Assembly: GCF_001713375.1 (NCBI RefSeq)
Contig: NZ_CP016449.1
Span: 868,001 to 932,000, forward strand
Reading direction: 5' to 3'
DNA: 64,000 bases
Origin: Hydrogenophaga sp. RAC07
GTDB lineage: Bacteria > Pseudomonadota > Gammaproteobacteria > Burkholderiales > Burkholderiaceae_C
Below the pieces are notes generated by a model that was not told the origin of the DNA, ran no database searches, and was given only the letters and a program-made list of their open reading frames with translations. Positions 19,522 through 27,879 of the stretch are shown here, one piece after another. The number at the start of each line of letters is the position of its first letter. The stretch's first letter is position 1. The position numbers were made by a program, and so were the translations under genes.

Positions 19522-20172
19522 ATGAAAAAAATCCATTCCCTCGTGTTGCTCCCCGTGGTCGCCATCGTGTTGTCGGCCTGCTCCTCGGCACCGTCTCCGG
19601 CCGACGTGAACAAGGCCACGGCCGACATGCTCAAGAACTCGTTCCAGGCGCGCGGCATCGCCACGCTGGACCGGCTCAACCAGGACCAGGCCAACGCCGA
19701 GTGCGCGGCGGCCGATGCCTCCGGCAAGCCGCTGGACGAGAAGATGAGCAAGGCCATCGAAGCAGCCAGCATGAAGACCGTGAAGTGGCCCGCCGACGGC
19801 AAGTTCCTCGGTGACTGGAAAGAGGGCGAGAAGATCGCGCAAAGCGGCCGTGGCCTGACCTGGACCGACAAGGCCGATGCGCCCAACGGCGGCAATTGCT
19901 ACAACTGCCACCAGATCAGCAAGGAAGAAATTTCCTTCGGCACGTTGGGCCCCAGCCTCTACAACTACGGCAAGCTGCGCGGCGTGACCGACCCCAACAG
20001 CGCCGGTGGCAAGGCCATCGTCGAATACACCTGGGGCAAGCTGTGGAACGCGCGCGCCTACAACGCGTGTTCACAAATGCCGCGTGTGGGCCACATGGGC
20101 ATCCTGAACCAGAAGCAGATCCAGGACGTGATGGCGCTGCTGCTTGACCCGGCCTCGCCAGTCAACAAGTGA
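19522..20172 (+). CDS. soxX: SoxX cytochrome subunit (lipoprotein-type, long form)
   Basis: A 216-residue monohaem cytochrome with haem site CYNCH and the family ending RVGHMGILNQKQIQDVMALLLDPASPVN, which supplies the Met ligand. The leader ends in LSAC, a lipobox, so it may be anchored to a membrane rather than freely periplasmic. The N-terminal region before the haem domain (about residues 25-110) is longer than in the shortest SoxX proteins. It starts 16 bases after soxA. Confidence 0.94.
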   Translation: MKKIHSLVLLPVVAIVLSACSSAPSPADVNKATADMLKNSFQARGIATLDRLNQDQANAECAAADASGKPLDEKMSKAIEAASMKTVKWPADGKFLGDWKEGEKIAQSGRGLTWTDKADAPNGGNCYNCHQISKEEISFGTLGPSLYNYGKLRGVTDPNSAGGKAIVEYTWGKLWNARAYNACSQMPRVGHMGILNQKQIQDVMALLLDPASPVNK

Positions 20173-20227
20173 CGACCCCAACCCGGCTGCCTCTGGCGGC
20201 CGGGGTTTCTCGCTAAAAAATTTCGCG

Positions 20228-20238
20228 CAAATATCAGC
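20228..20238 (+). promoter_or_regulatory. Shared sox upstream motif (CAAATATCAGC), soxB copy
   Basis: Identical to 14888-14898, here 25 bases before the soxB ATG, within an AT-rich patch (ATCAATTATCTATAGG) that could hold a -10 element. Implies that soxB has its own regulated promoter although it follows soxX by only 90 bases. Confidence 0.55.
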
Positions 20239-20262
20239 GATCAATTATCTATAGGTGCAGCA

Positions 20263-21987
20263 ATGAGTTTCAGCCGCCGTGAATTCATGCAGGTGCTGGC
20301 CGTGGCCAGCGCCACCGGCATGGCCCTCAACCACCGCGACGTGCTCGCTGCCGCGCCGGGTGCCGGCGAGCGCCTGTACAACGTGCCCAAGTTCGGCAAT
20401 GTGAGCTTTCTGCACTTCACCGACTGCCACGCGCAGCTCACGCCGATTTACTTTCGCGAACCCAATGTGAACCTGGGCGTGGCCGAAGCCGTGGGGCGCC
20501 CGCCGCACATCGTGGGCGAAAAACTGCTCAAACAATTCGGCATCAAACCCGGCAGCGCCCAGGCCCACGCCTTCTCCTACCTCGACTTCAGCCAGGCCGC
20601 CAAGACCTATGGCAAGGTCGGCGGATTTGCGCACCTGTCCACGCTGGTCAAACAGCTCAAGGCCAGCCGGCCCAACGCGCTGCTGCTCGACGGTGGCGAC
20701 ACCTGGCAGGGTTCGGCCACCTCGCTGTGGACCAACGGCCAGGACATGGTCGACGCCTGCAAGCTGCTCGGCGTGAACATGATGACCTCGCACTGGGAGC
20801 ACACCTTCGGCGCCAAACGCGTGCAGGAGATCGTGGAAAAGGACCTCAAGGGGAACATGGAATTCCTCGCGCAGAACATCAAGACCACCGACTTCGAAGA
20901 CATGGTCTTCAAGCCGTATGCAATGCGCGAAATGAACGGCGTGCAGGTCGCCGTGATCGGCCAGGCTTTCCCATACACGCCCATCGCCAATCCGCGTTAC
21001 ATGGTGCCCGACTGGACCTTCGGCATCCAGGACGAGCACATGCAGAAGATGGTGGATGAAGCGCGCGGCAAGGGCGCGCAGGTGGTGGTGGTGCTCTCGC
21101 ACAACGGCATGGACGTGGACATCAAGATGGCGGGCCGCGTGCGCGGCATCGACGCGATTCTGGGTGGCCACACGCACGACGGCATGCCCGCGCCCTTCGT
21201 GGTGAAAAACGCCGGCGGCCAGACGCTGGTGACCAACGCCGGCTCCAACAGCAAGTTCCTCGGCGTGCTCGACTTCGACGTGCGGGCTGGCCGGGTGCAA
21301 GGCTTTCAATACAAGCTGCTGCCCATCTTCTCCAACCTGCTGCCGGCCGACGCCGCCATGCAGGCGCACATCGACAAGGTGCGTGCGCCCTATAAGGACA
21401 AGCTCGAAGAAAAACTGGCCGTGACCGAAGACCTGCTGTACCGCCGCGGCAACTTCAACGGCTCCTGGGACCAGGTGATCTGCGACGCGCTGATGCAGAA
21501 CAAGGGCGCCGACATGGCGTTTTCGCCCGGCGTGCGCTGGGGCACCTCGCTGCTGCCGGGCGACACCATCACCTTTGAGCGCATGATGGACCAGATGGCG
21601 CTGACCTACCCGGCCACCACGCTCAACACCTTCACCGGCGAGCAGATCAAGACCATCCTGGAAGACGTCGCCGACAACATCTTCAACCCCGATCCCTACT
21701 ACCAGCAGGGCGGCGACATGGTGCGCGTGGGCGGCATGCAGTACTCCATGACACCCAATGCACCCATGGGCCAGCGCATCAACAACATGACGCTCAAGGG
21801 CAAACCGATCGAGGCCGGCAAGACCTACAAGGTGGCCGGCTGGGCCTCGGTGCAAGAAGGCGCTCAAGGTGAGCCGATCTGGGACGTGGTCTCGGGCTAC
21901 CTGCGCGAGAAGAAAGTCATCAAGGGCGTGCAGATCAACACGCCCCGCATCATCGGCATGGACGGCAACCCGGGTCTGGTGGCCTGA
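20263..21987 (+). CDS. soxB: Thiosulfohydrolase SoxB
   Basis: A 574-residue dimanganese enzyme of the 5'-nucleotidase superfamily. A twin-arginine leader (SRREFMQVLAVAS) is followed by metal-binding motifs FTDCHAQL, DGGDTWQGS and GGHTHDGMPAP. It hydrolyses sulfate from the cysteine S-thiosulfonate on SoxY. It is the last gene of the sox cluster and is followed by a convergent porin. Confidence 0.97.
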   Translation: MSFSRREFMQVLAVASATGMALNHRDVLAAAPGAGERLYNVPKFGNVSFLHFTDCHAQLTPIYFREPNVNLGVAEAVGRPPHIVGEKLLKQFGIKPGSAQAHAFSYLDFSQAAKTYGKVGGFAHLSTLVKQLKASRPNALLLDGGDTWQGSATSLWTNGQDMVDACKLLGVNMMTSHWEHTFGAKRVQEIVEKDLKGNMEFLAQNIKTTDFEDMVFKPYAMREMNGVQVAVIGQAFPYTPIANPRYMVPDWTFGIQDEHMQKMVDEARGKGAQVVVVLSHNGMDVDIKMAGRVRGIDAILGGHTHDGMPAPFVVKNAGGQTLVTNAGSNSKFLGVLDFDVRAGRVQGFQYKLLPIFSNLLPADAAMQAHIDKVRAPYKDKLEEKLAVTEDLLYRRGNFNGSWDQVICDALMQNKGADMAFSPGVRWGTSLLPGDTITFERMMDQMALTYPATTLNTFTGEQIKTILEDVADNIFNPDPYYQQGGDMVRVGGMQYSMTPNAPMGQRINNMTLKGKPIEAGKTYKVAGWASVQEGAQGEPIWDVVSGYLREKKVIKGVQINTPRIIGMDGNPGLVA

Positions 21988-22004
21988 GCCGTATCGCGCT
22001 AATG

Positions 22005-22034
22005 AAAAAACCCACCGCCCTTGCGAGCGGTGGG
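22005..22034 (-). terminator. Rho-independent terminator of the porin gene
   Basis: On the minus strand CCCACCGC (22034-22027) pairs with GCGGTGGG (22018-22011), followed by TTTTTT (22010-22005). It lies 36 bases past the porin stop. The plus strand lacks a T run, so soxB termination here is less certain. Confidence 0.88.
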
Positions 22035-22069
22035 CGTAAACAACCCTTGGAGAGGAGTTGGCTTGGAAA

Positions 22070-23053
22070 TCAGAAGGTGTGAGCCACGCCCACGGAATAC
22101 AGCTTGCGCTCGGTGACCGTGGTGCCGGCGGCGTTCTCGGTGTCGCCATCGAGGTAGGCGGCGTACACGCGCGTGCGCTTGGACAGGGCATAGGTGCCGC
22201 CCAGCGAGAAGCCCGAACCTTCACGAACCTTGGTGCCGTTGGACTTGGTTTCGCTGGTGGCGAGACCGGCCGACAGGTCAAACGCGCCGAACGGCACCGA
22301 CACGCCGATGGCGAAGTCGTTGTCCTTCAGGTTGGAAGCGGTCTTGGCGTTCTGGTACTGGGCCGAGATGCGGAAAGCGCCGAAGTTGTACAGACCCGAC
22401 AGCACGGTGTAGTCGCGGTCGTTGGCCGCGGCGGCCGAGTTCTGCTGCTGGAAGCCCAGGGCCACGTCCAGAGGGCCGCCTGCGTAGCGCAGGTGGAATG
22501 CCTGAACGTCGCTTTCGGTGCCAGCGGTCTGGTCAAAGGCGTAGGAATACGAGCCTGAGAAGCCACCGAACTTCGGCGAGTCGTAGCGGATCTGGTTGTT
22601 CGGGCGGCTGGTGAAGTTGCCCACGTTGACGGCAGCGGCGCCTTCGGTCGATGCCTTGCCGGCGGTGAACTCGGAGTCGAACACGTTGTAGGTGTTGCCC
22701 AGGTCAAAAGCGTCCTTGAAGGCGCTGTCACGCTTGCCCAGCGTCAAACCACCAAAACCACCGCTCAGGCCCACCCAGCTGGCGCGGCCAAAGCCGGTGC
22801 TGGTGCCGTCGGTCACGTCGATGGCGGTCTCCAGACGGAAGTTGGCCTTGAGGCCACCGCCCAGGTCTTCGGTGCCCATTACACCCCAGCGGCTGGTGGT
22901 GAGGTTGCTGGAGAACATGCGCGTGTCGCTGGAGGCGCCAGTGTCAAGGCTGCCGACCGAAGCGTCGAGGCGGCCATACAGGGTGACGGAAGACTGGGCC
23001 ATGGCGGCGCCGGTGGTGGCCAGAACGGCCAGAGCGATCAGGCTCTTTTTCAT
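22070..23053 (-). CDS. Outer-membrane porin (Omp32/gram-negative porin family)
   Basis: A 327-residue beta-barrel porin with a typical signal peptide (MKKSLIALAVLATTGAAMAQ) followed by SSVTLYGRLDASVG, the first strand of Burkholderiales trimeric porins, and ending in an aromatic residue (VGVAHTF), the outer-membrane assembly signal. It allows diffusion of small, often anionic, solutes. The ATG at 23053 directly begins the signal peptide. It ends 82 bases from soxB in convergent orientation. Confidence 0.95.
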   Translation of the reverse strand: MKKSLIALAVLATTGAAMAQSSVTLYGRLDASVGSLDTGASSDTRMFSSNLTTSRWGVMGTEDLGGGLKANFRLETAIDVTDGTSTGFGRASWVGLSGGFGGLTLGKRDSAFKDAFDLGNTYNVFDSEFTAGKASTEGAAAVNVGNFTSRPNNQIRYDSPKFGGFSGSYSYAFDQTAGTESDVQAFHLRYAGGPLDVALGFQQQNSAAAANDRDYTVLSGLYNFGAFRISAQYQNAKTASNLKDNDFAIGVSVPFGAFDLSAGLATSETKSNGTKVREGSGFSLGGTYALSKRTRVYAAYLDGDTENAAGTTVTERKLYSVGVAHTF

Positions 23054-23267
23054 GTGGTTGCTCCGATGAGTTGCATGGGACCTGAGGTCCCCTTGCCTCC
23101 TGCACCATGCAGGAAGTCCTGTGTATTTCAGCGAAGCGCCGAGAAAACTCTGTGACACTTGGCTGTCACAAGCGGGTTTGCCACGAGATACAACAGAAGA
23201 CCCTGCGGACCCGTGGGCCTGTCATCAACGTGCAACAGAAAGCATAGCAACCGGAAGGCAATTCGGC

Positions 23268-24515
23268 ATGAAACACGAGGTCATCGTTCTCGGTGCGGGC
23301 ATGGTGGGCGTGGGGTGCGCGTTGCACCTGCAGGCCTTGGGAAAAAACGTGGCGATGGTCGATCGGCGCGCGCCGGGGCTGGAAACGTCCTACGGCAACG
23401 CCGGCATCATCCAGCGCGAAGCGATTGCGCCCTACGCCTTGCCGCGCGACCTGCGCTTTCTGCTGTCGGGCGCCGCCAACCGGCGCGTGGACGTGCGTTA
23501 CCACGCGCGCGACGCCGCGCGCATGCTGGGCCCGCTGCGCGCCTACCACCGCAACTCAGCGCCCGCCGCGTACCGTCAGATCGCCCAGGAATACGAAACC
23601 CTCATTGCGCTTTCGCTCGAAACGCACGCCCAGCTGATGGACGCCGCCGACGCCAACCACCTCGTGGCGGGGCAGGGCTACCTCATGCTCTACCGCACCG
23701 AGCGCGAACTGCACAGCTTCTTTGAGGTGGCCGACGAGCGCGCGCTGGACGGTGTGAACCACATCAAGATGAGCGGCGCCGACGTGGCCCGCGAAGAGCC
23801 GTCGCTGGCGGGATCGTTTGCAGGCGCCGTGCGCTGGACCGACCCCCTGGCCATCAGCAGCCCCGGCGACCTCGTGCAGGCCTACGCGCGCCTCTTTGAA
23901 CAGCGGGGCGGGGCGGTGCACCTGGGCGACGCCGGCACGCTGCGCAGAACCCACGCGGGTGGCTGGCAGGTGGACACGGCGGATGGGCCCACGCTCGAAG
24001 CCAGCGAGGTGGTGGTGGCCCTCGGCCCCTGGACCACACAACTCACAGCGCGCTTCGGCTACACCGCGCCCGTGATCCCCAAGCGCGGCTACCACATGCA
24101 CTACGCACGCCTGCCCCAGCGGCCGCTGCACAGAACCATCATCGACGCCGAAAACGGCTACGTGATCGCCCCCATGAAAGACGGCCTGCGCCTCACCACC
24201 GGCGCCGAGCTCGCCAACGTCGATTCACCGCGCACGCCCATCCAGATCGACGCGGCCGAAAAGATCGCACGCCAAAGTTTCCCACTCGGCGACCGTGTGG
24301 ACCCCGAACCCTGGATGGGCACCCGCCCCTGCATGCCCGACATGAAGCCCGTCTTCGGCGCCGTGCCCGGTGTGCCGGGCATGTGGTGCGCCTTCGGACA
24401 TGGCCACCAGGGCTTCACGCTGGGGCCGGTGACGGGGGAGTTGCTGGCGGCGATGATGACCGGGGCAACACCGAGGGTGGATGTGCGGCCGTTTTCGCCG
24501 GGGCGGTTTCGGTGA
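23268..24515 (+). CDS. DadA-like D-amino-acid dehydrogenase / FAD oxidoreductase
   Basis: A 415-residue DAO-family flavoprotein. FAD-binding motif EVIVLGAGMVGVGCALHL at the start, conserved YGNAGIIQ loop, and C-terminal GHGHQGFTLGPVTGEL motif are those of DadA-type D-amino-acid dehydrogenases. The exact substrate cannot be told. The ATG at 23268 was chosen because the Rossmann motif follows within a few residues and GGAAGG lies upstream. It reads toward the genomic island boundary. Confidence 0.85.
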   Translation: MKHEVIVLGAGMVGVGCALHLQALGKNVAMVDRRAPGLETSYGNAGIIQREAIAPYALPRDLRFLLSGAANRRVDVRYHARDAARMLGPLRAYHRNSAPAAYRQIAQEYETLIALSLETHAQLMDAADANHLVAGQGYLMLYRTERELHSFFEVADERALDGVNHIKMSGADVAREEPSLAGSFAGAVRWTDPLAISSPGDLVQAYARLFEQRGGAVHLGDAGTLRRTHAGGWQVDTADGPTLEASEVVVALGPWTTQLTARFGYTAPVIPKRGYHMHYARLPQRPLHRTIIDAENGYVIAPMKDGLRLTTGAELANVDSPRTPIQIDAAEKIARQSFPLGDRVDPEPWMGTRPCMPDMKPVFGAVPGVPGMWCAFGHGHQGFTLGPVTGELLAAMMTGATPRVDVRPFSPGRFR

Positions 24516-24543
24516 GCGCCGAGGTTGTTCCCGGCCACCCATG

Positions 24544-24577
24544 AAAAAAGCCCCGATTCTTTCGAATCAGGGCTTTT
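24544..24577. terminator. Bidirectional terminator beside the island's left end
   Basis: AAGCCC and GATTC pair with GAATC and GGGCTT around a TTTC loop, with A-rich and T-rich flanks. In its present place it ends the dadA-like gene. On the minus strand it would have followed tRNA-Thr before the island inserted, so it is probably the tRNA's original terminator. Confidence 0.8.
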
Positions 24578-24583
24578 GAATGT

Positions 24584-24631
24584 TGGTGCCGGAGAGATGA
24601 ATCGAACACCCGACCTTCTCATTACGAATGA
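24584..24631. repeat. attL: 48-bp copy of the tRNA-Thr 3' end
   Basis: Exact copy of 43297-43344, covering the CCA end, acceptor strand, T arm and part of the anticodon stem-loop of tRNA-Thr. It is a fragment only; the 5' half of the tRNA is missing here. This marks the displaced end of the target gene. Confidence 0.95.
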
Positions 24632-24760
24632 CCAAACGGCATCATTCACCCTTGTTGATCTTCACTGATATAATCATTGAAAATCAACAGCTTATGTCGA
24701 TAATGCTGGTCAAAAAGACAGTATAGACTGTTGATTGAAATGCATCAATATTGAGCGATT

Positions 24761-24782
24761 CAGTCTGTAAAAAGTCTGTAAG
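24761..24782 (+). repeat. Arm-type repeat, left copy
   Basis: Contains two direct AGTCTGTAA units (22 bp in total). The same arrangement with one mismatch occurs at 43218-43239 near the other end of the island. Located 130 bases inside attL and just before the integrase start. Such end-proximal direct repeats are expected of integrase arm or excisionase sites. Confidence 0.75.
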
Positions 24783-24798
24783 TCCGAAGGGCCTCACC

Positions 24799-26145
24799 GT
24801 GTCACGTCCAAGCAAGCTTGCAGCAATCGACTTCGCCGAAGTCCATCAACTTACACATGGACTGCTGGAACGCGCCACATGCCCGGCGGAGCGTCCGTTT
24901 GTGCTGGTGAAGGATGCGGACAAGAAAGGGCTCCGGCTGCGGGTCACAAAGGCCGGAGGTAAACACTGGCAGTTTGAGACTCGCCTTCGCAGTGGCAAGT
25001 TGTTCACCAGAGCGCTCGGTGAGTGGCCAACCATTTCCATCGCAGATGCACGGAGTACGGCGCACCAACTGCGTGGCCAGACAGAGCTTGGTGCTGATCC
25101 TCGTATTCAAGAGCGAGAACAAGCTGAGCACAAGGCCGCGACCAAGGCCGCCGCTGTCGCCCAGGCGCTGACCGTGGGCGAGGTTTGGCCGCTGTACCTC
25201 GCGAACGGCAAACCCAAGCGAAGGGATGCTTGGAAGCCCCGCTATCGTGCTGACCTGGAAACAATGGCTGCGCCCGGTGGGGTGCCAAAAAAACGAGGGG
25301 AGGGCGTAACTCGACCAGGACCTTTGTTTCCACTGCTGGCGCTGCCTCTGGCCGGTGTGAACGAAGACAGTCTGAAATGCTGGTTCGACTCTGAGGCTGT
25401 GAAGGGCAAGCACCAAGCAACCCGAGCCTTGATGATGTTTCGAGGTTTCCTGCGGTGGTGCAGTAGCCGCCCGGAGTACCGCAAACTCACTGACCGGGAG
25501 GCAGGCCGAGCCGCCGCCATCGTGGAAAGCTTGCCGACGAATACGCGCCGCACGGATGCGCTAGAAGCAGCCCAGGTGCCGGGCTGGTGGGCGGGAGTTG
25601 TCGAGCTGCAAAACTTGACGGCGAGCGCCTATCTTCGCGCCCTACTGCTGACGGGTGCCCGCCGCGAGGAACTGGCCGCTCTGAAATGGACGGACGTGGA
25701 CTTCCAGTGGCGCAAGTTGACCCTTGCCGACAAAGTAGACGCCACTCGCACCATTCCACTGACGCCATACATGGCTTGGATGCTGGCGAGCCTGCCACGG
25801 ATCAATGAGCATGTATTTGCTAGCTCAAGCAGCAAAGCTGGCCGTATTGCGGACGCTCGTGGCAGCCATCAGAAGGTGCTGAAGAGTGCGGGAGTAGAGG
25901 TATTGACCATCCACGGTCTTCGCCGGTCCTTCTCTTTGTTGGGTGAGTCTGCCGGTGCGCCTGCTGGAGCCATCGCTCAAGTTATGGGACACAAACCTAG
26001 CGCGACTGCAGAGGGCTACCGTCCGCGCAGCACCGACGCGCTTCGTCCGTATCTGGAACTGATCGAAGTACACATTCTGGAGCACGCTGGTGTGAAGTTT
26101 GAGCGCGAAGCAGAGCCCGGAAAGCTGCGAGCAGTTGCGGGCTAG
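24799..26145 (+). CDS. int: Tyrosine-family site-specific integrase
   Basis: A 448-residue integrase with an N-terminal arm-binding/DUF4102-like domain (GLRLRVTKAGGKHWQFETRL), a SAM-like core-binding domain and the catalytic domain. Catalytic residues read as Arg288 (TGARREE), His372 and Arg375 (HGLRRSF), His398 (GHKPS) and Tyr407 (EGYRPRS). A GTG at 24799 with GAAGG upstream is taken as start; a TTG at 24751 would include the arm repeats in the coding region. It lies next to attL, as usual for tRNA-targeting islands, though here the intact tRNA is at the far end. Confidence 0.93.
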   Translation: MSRPSKLAAIDFAEVHQLTHGLLERATCPAERPFVLVKDADKKGLRLRVTKAGGKHWQFETRLRSGKLFTRALGEWPTISIADARSTAHQLRGQTELGADPRIQEREQAEHKAATKAAAVAQALTVGEVWPLYLANGKPKRRDAWKPRYRADLETMAAPGGVPKKRGEGVTRPGPLFPLLALPLAGVNEDSLKCWFDSEAVKGKHQATRALMMFRGFLRWCSSRPEYRKLTDREAGRAAAIVESLPTNTRRTDALEAAQVPGWWAGVVELQNLTASAYLRALLLTGARREELAALKWTDVDFQWRKLTLADKVDATRTIPLTPYMAWMLASLPRINEHVFASSSSKAGRIADARGSHQKVLKSAGVEVLTIHGLRRSFSLLGESAGAPAGAIAQVMGHKPSATAEGYRPRSTDALRPYLELIEVHILEHAGVKFEREAEPGKLRAVAG

Positions 26146-26181
26146 TCAATCTCGCAGACGACTGCCGCTGCGCTAGGCGGG

Positions 26182-26278
26182 AACAGTCGGAACTCTTCAC
26201 TCAACAGTCGGAACTGTTTACGCAACAGTCTGAACTGGTCTGTTTTATGTTGAAAACTGTTCCGTAACAGTCGGGAAA
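26182..26278 (+). repeat. 21-bp-spaced iterons (AACAGTCGGAACT)
   Basis: AACAGTCGGAACT at 26182 and 26203, AACAGTCTGAACT at 26224, and AACAGTCGGGAAA at 26266. Successive starts differ by 21, 21 and 42 bases, all in register with two helical turns, and a degenerate unit fits the missing 26245 position. They lie between int and the HTH gene at 26337, so they are binding sites for a DNA-binding protein stacked on one helix face: replication initiator, excisionase or autoregulator. Confidence 0.85.
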
Positions 26279-26336
26279 ATTCAACTGTGAAGACAAACTC
26301 GTTATCCATGTTCAACACGACTTTAAGGGTCAAAGC

Positions 26337-26549
26337 ATGGCTTCCAAACTGTTTCGCTCAATGCCACTGGCGCAGGAAATTCGCACCACCCTGCCTACCG
26401 CCGAGGCTGCGTTTCATCTCTCGCGTGCAAACCAAACGCTCAGAGCTTGGGCAATGCGGGATGGCTCTGGTCCCATTCGCCCTATTCGTATCAACGGCCG
26501 CCTTGCGTGGCCCGTTGCAGAGCTGAAAACAATCTTAGGAGTCGTATGA
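26337..26549 (+). CDS. Small HTH DNA-binding protein (AlpA/excisionase-like)
   Basis: A 70-residue protein with a predicted helix-turn-helix (LPTAEAAFHLSRANQTLRAWA) followed by a wing-like segment (IRPIRINGRLAWPVAELKTIL), the pattern of AlpA or Xis-type proteins. AAGGG precedes the ATG. It lies directly after the 21-bp iterons, which it may bind. Its stop overlaps the next small ORF. Confidence 0.75.
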   Translation: MASKLFRSMPLAQEIRTTLPTAEAAFHLSRANQTLRAWAMRDGSGPIRPIRINGRLAWPVAELKTILGVV

Positions 26550-26683
26550 GACCGGGTGACGGTGTCACCGACCGTGACTTGCGTAAGGCCCAGGCAGGGT
26601 TGTATAGCTTGACCGCCAATGACCGCCGAGTGCTCTATCGCTGGCTGGCGAACAAGATCAGGGGGAACAGCCGTGGGGCGTGA
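26546..26683 (+). CDS. Small ORF of the replication/regulation module (45 aa)
   Basis: A 45-residue basic protein (MRPGDGVTDRDLRKAQAG...) starting at an ATG that overlaps the previous stop, with GGAG 5 bases upstream, and overlapping the next gene's start. Tight coupling on both sides supports it as a real gene. No domain is recognised; the sequence looks helical. Confidence 0.6.
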   Translation: MRPGDGVTDRDLRKAQAGLYSLTANDRRVLYRWLANKIRGNSRGA

Positions 26684-27497
26684 CAAGCAAGTGCCGCCTG
26701 CACGCGACCCCTTGGGGCACAGTGCGCGGGTGTATGACTTCATCTATGACAGCAAAGCTTGGGCTTCACTGTCGCCTCACGATGTGCTGGCCTATCTGGC
26801 GCTTTTGCGTGATCTGAGAGCAACCAACAACGGAGACCTCTCTTTGACTCTGACCCGCGCCAAGTCGCGAGGTATCAGCCATCACGTCACCCTCGCACGC
26901 TCGCTTCGCGCCTTGTGTGCGGTGGGGCTCGCGGCAATCACTCGCAAGGGTGGTTGCAAGAAAGGAGGCGAGCGCGAACCTACCCTCTACCGGCTCACGC
27001 ATCGGGACTCTTCCGAGTATGCAAACAAGAACGTTGAGGCTGTGAAAGCTTCCAACGAATGGAAGCGCGTCACCAGCGCAGAGCATGGCCGGGCACTGAT
27101 CCAAGCCGCCGAAGACGGCGTGAAGAAGGCCACAGCAGAAAAGAAAAACGCAGGACACCTAGTGACAGCTACCGTGTCACCCCCTGTCCTGGTGGAGCAA
27201 AAAATAAGGACACCGCGTGACATCTTGAATCAGCAATCGGGACACGTAGTGACCATGGTTGAAACCATCAAAAACCCAGCAAGTGTGCGGGTTGTGGCCG
27301 GTTTTTTGAAGGTGACAGGAAAGGCGCCCCATAGGACACCTACTAGACCACCTCTATACCTTGCCATCCATAGCAGCGAAACAGGCATCTATGGGAACCG
27401 AACGACCTGCCACGGCGGTGGGACTTCTAAGCGAATCAGAGATAGCTCCGCCGGGCTGTTTACTTGCCTGCTGGGGATGGAACGGCTCGCAGTGTGA
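26673..27497 (+). CDS. Putative winged-helix replication-type protein with internal DNA repeats
   Basis: A 274-residue protein read from a GTG at 26673. Residues about 20-110 (YDSKAWASLSPHDVLAYLAL...VGLAAITRKGG...EPTLYRLTHR) look like a winged-helix domain as in phage or plasmid replication proteins. The rest is low in recognisable structure. Four GGACAC-type repeats lie inside the 3' half of the gene (27153-27350), resembling the lambda O design where the origin is inside the initiator gene. No database match can be claimed. Confidence 0.6.
   Translation: MGRDKQVPPARDPLGHSARVYDFIYDSKAWASLSPHDVLAYLALLRDLRATNNGDLSLTLTRAKSRGISHHVTLARSLRALCAVGLAAITRKGGCKKGGEREPTLYRLTHRDSSEYANKNVEAVKASNEWKRVTSAEHGRALIQAAEDGVKKATAEKKNAGHLVTATVSPPVLVEQKIRTPRDILNQQSGHVVTMVETIKNPASVRVVAGFLKVTGKAPHRTPTRPPLYLAIHSSETGIYGNRTTCHGGGTSKRIRDSSAGLFTCLLGMERLAV
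27153..27350 (+). repeat. GGACACNNNGTGAC repeats inside the replication-type gene
   Basis: GGACACCTAGTGAC (27153), GGACACCGCGTGAC (27208), GGACACGTAGTGAC (27240) and a degenerate GGACACCTACTAGAC (27334). Units 1 and 3 encode the repeated peptide GH(L/V)VT. Unit 2 is read in another phase, so selection at DNA level is plausible. Spacing is 55, 32 and 94 bases. Confidence 0.65.
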
Positions 27498-27586
27498 CCC
27501 ATATCCGTCATCGACAGGGTGCTGGACCACCAGCACTGCGTGCCACACATTCACCCATTCCTTTCCTTACCACCAAGAAGCCTTCC

Positions 27587-27856
27587 ATGATCAATCACAC
27601 CATCGCATCCACCGGACACCGGTCCAGCATCGAAGACCCCTCACGCACTCATGCCGAGGGCACCGTGCCCTTCGCTGTGTTCCAAATTGCACTTGATGTC
27701 GTAAACGACCTTGCGAGCAAGACCGCAGCCCTTATGAACGATAGCCATCTTTCATCTACGGGCCGGGAGCACAGCATTAAGCCGCTACGCGAATCCGCTT
27801 GGTCCGCACTTGCTGCCAGCTACACGCGCATAGGCGCGCTGTGGGCCTCTGTTTGA
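27587..27856 (+). CDS. Small hypothetical protein
   Basis: An 89-residue protein (MINHTIASTGHRSS...). The central part VPFAVFQIALDVVNDLASKTAALM is helical and amphipathic. No domain is recognised, and the ribosome-binding site is weak. It lies between the replication-type gene and the DUF5681 gene on the same strand. Confidence 0.5.
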   Translation: MINHTIASTGHRSSIEDPSRTHAEGTVPFAVFQIALDVVNDLASKTAALMNDSHLSSTGREHSIKPLRESAWSALAASYTRIGALWASV

Positions 27857-27879
27857 CCTGATTGAGCAAGGAATTTGCA

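Noticed and set aside
20245..22281. 678-codon minus-strand frame opposite soxB
   Set aside because: Antisense shadow of soxB; composition and lack of motifs argue against coding.
24544..24631. Second functional tRNA-Thr gene
   Set aside because: Only the 3' 48 bases are present; the 5' acceptor strand and D arm are missing, so this is attL, not a tRNA gene.
26182..26278. CRISPR array
   Set aside because: Repeats are 13 bp with 8-bp gaps, in 21-bp phase, and there are no spacers or cas genes. They are iterons.
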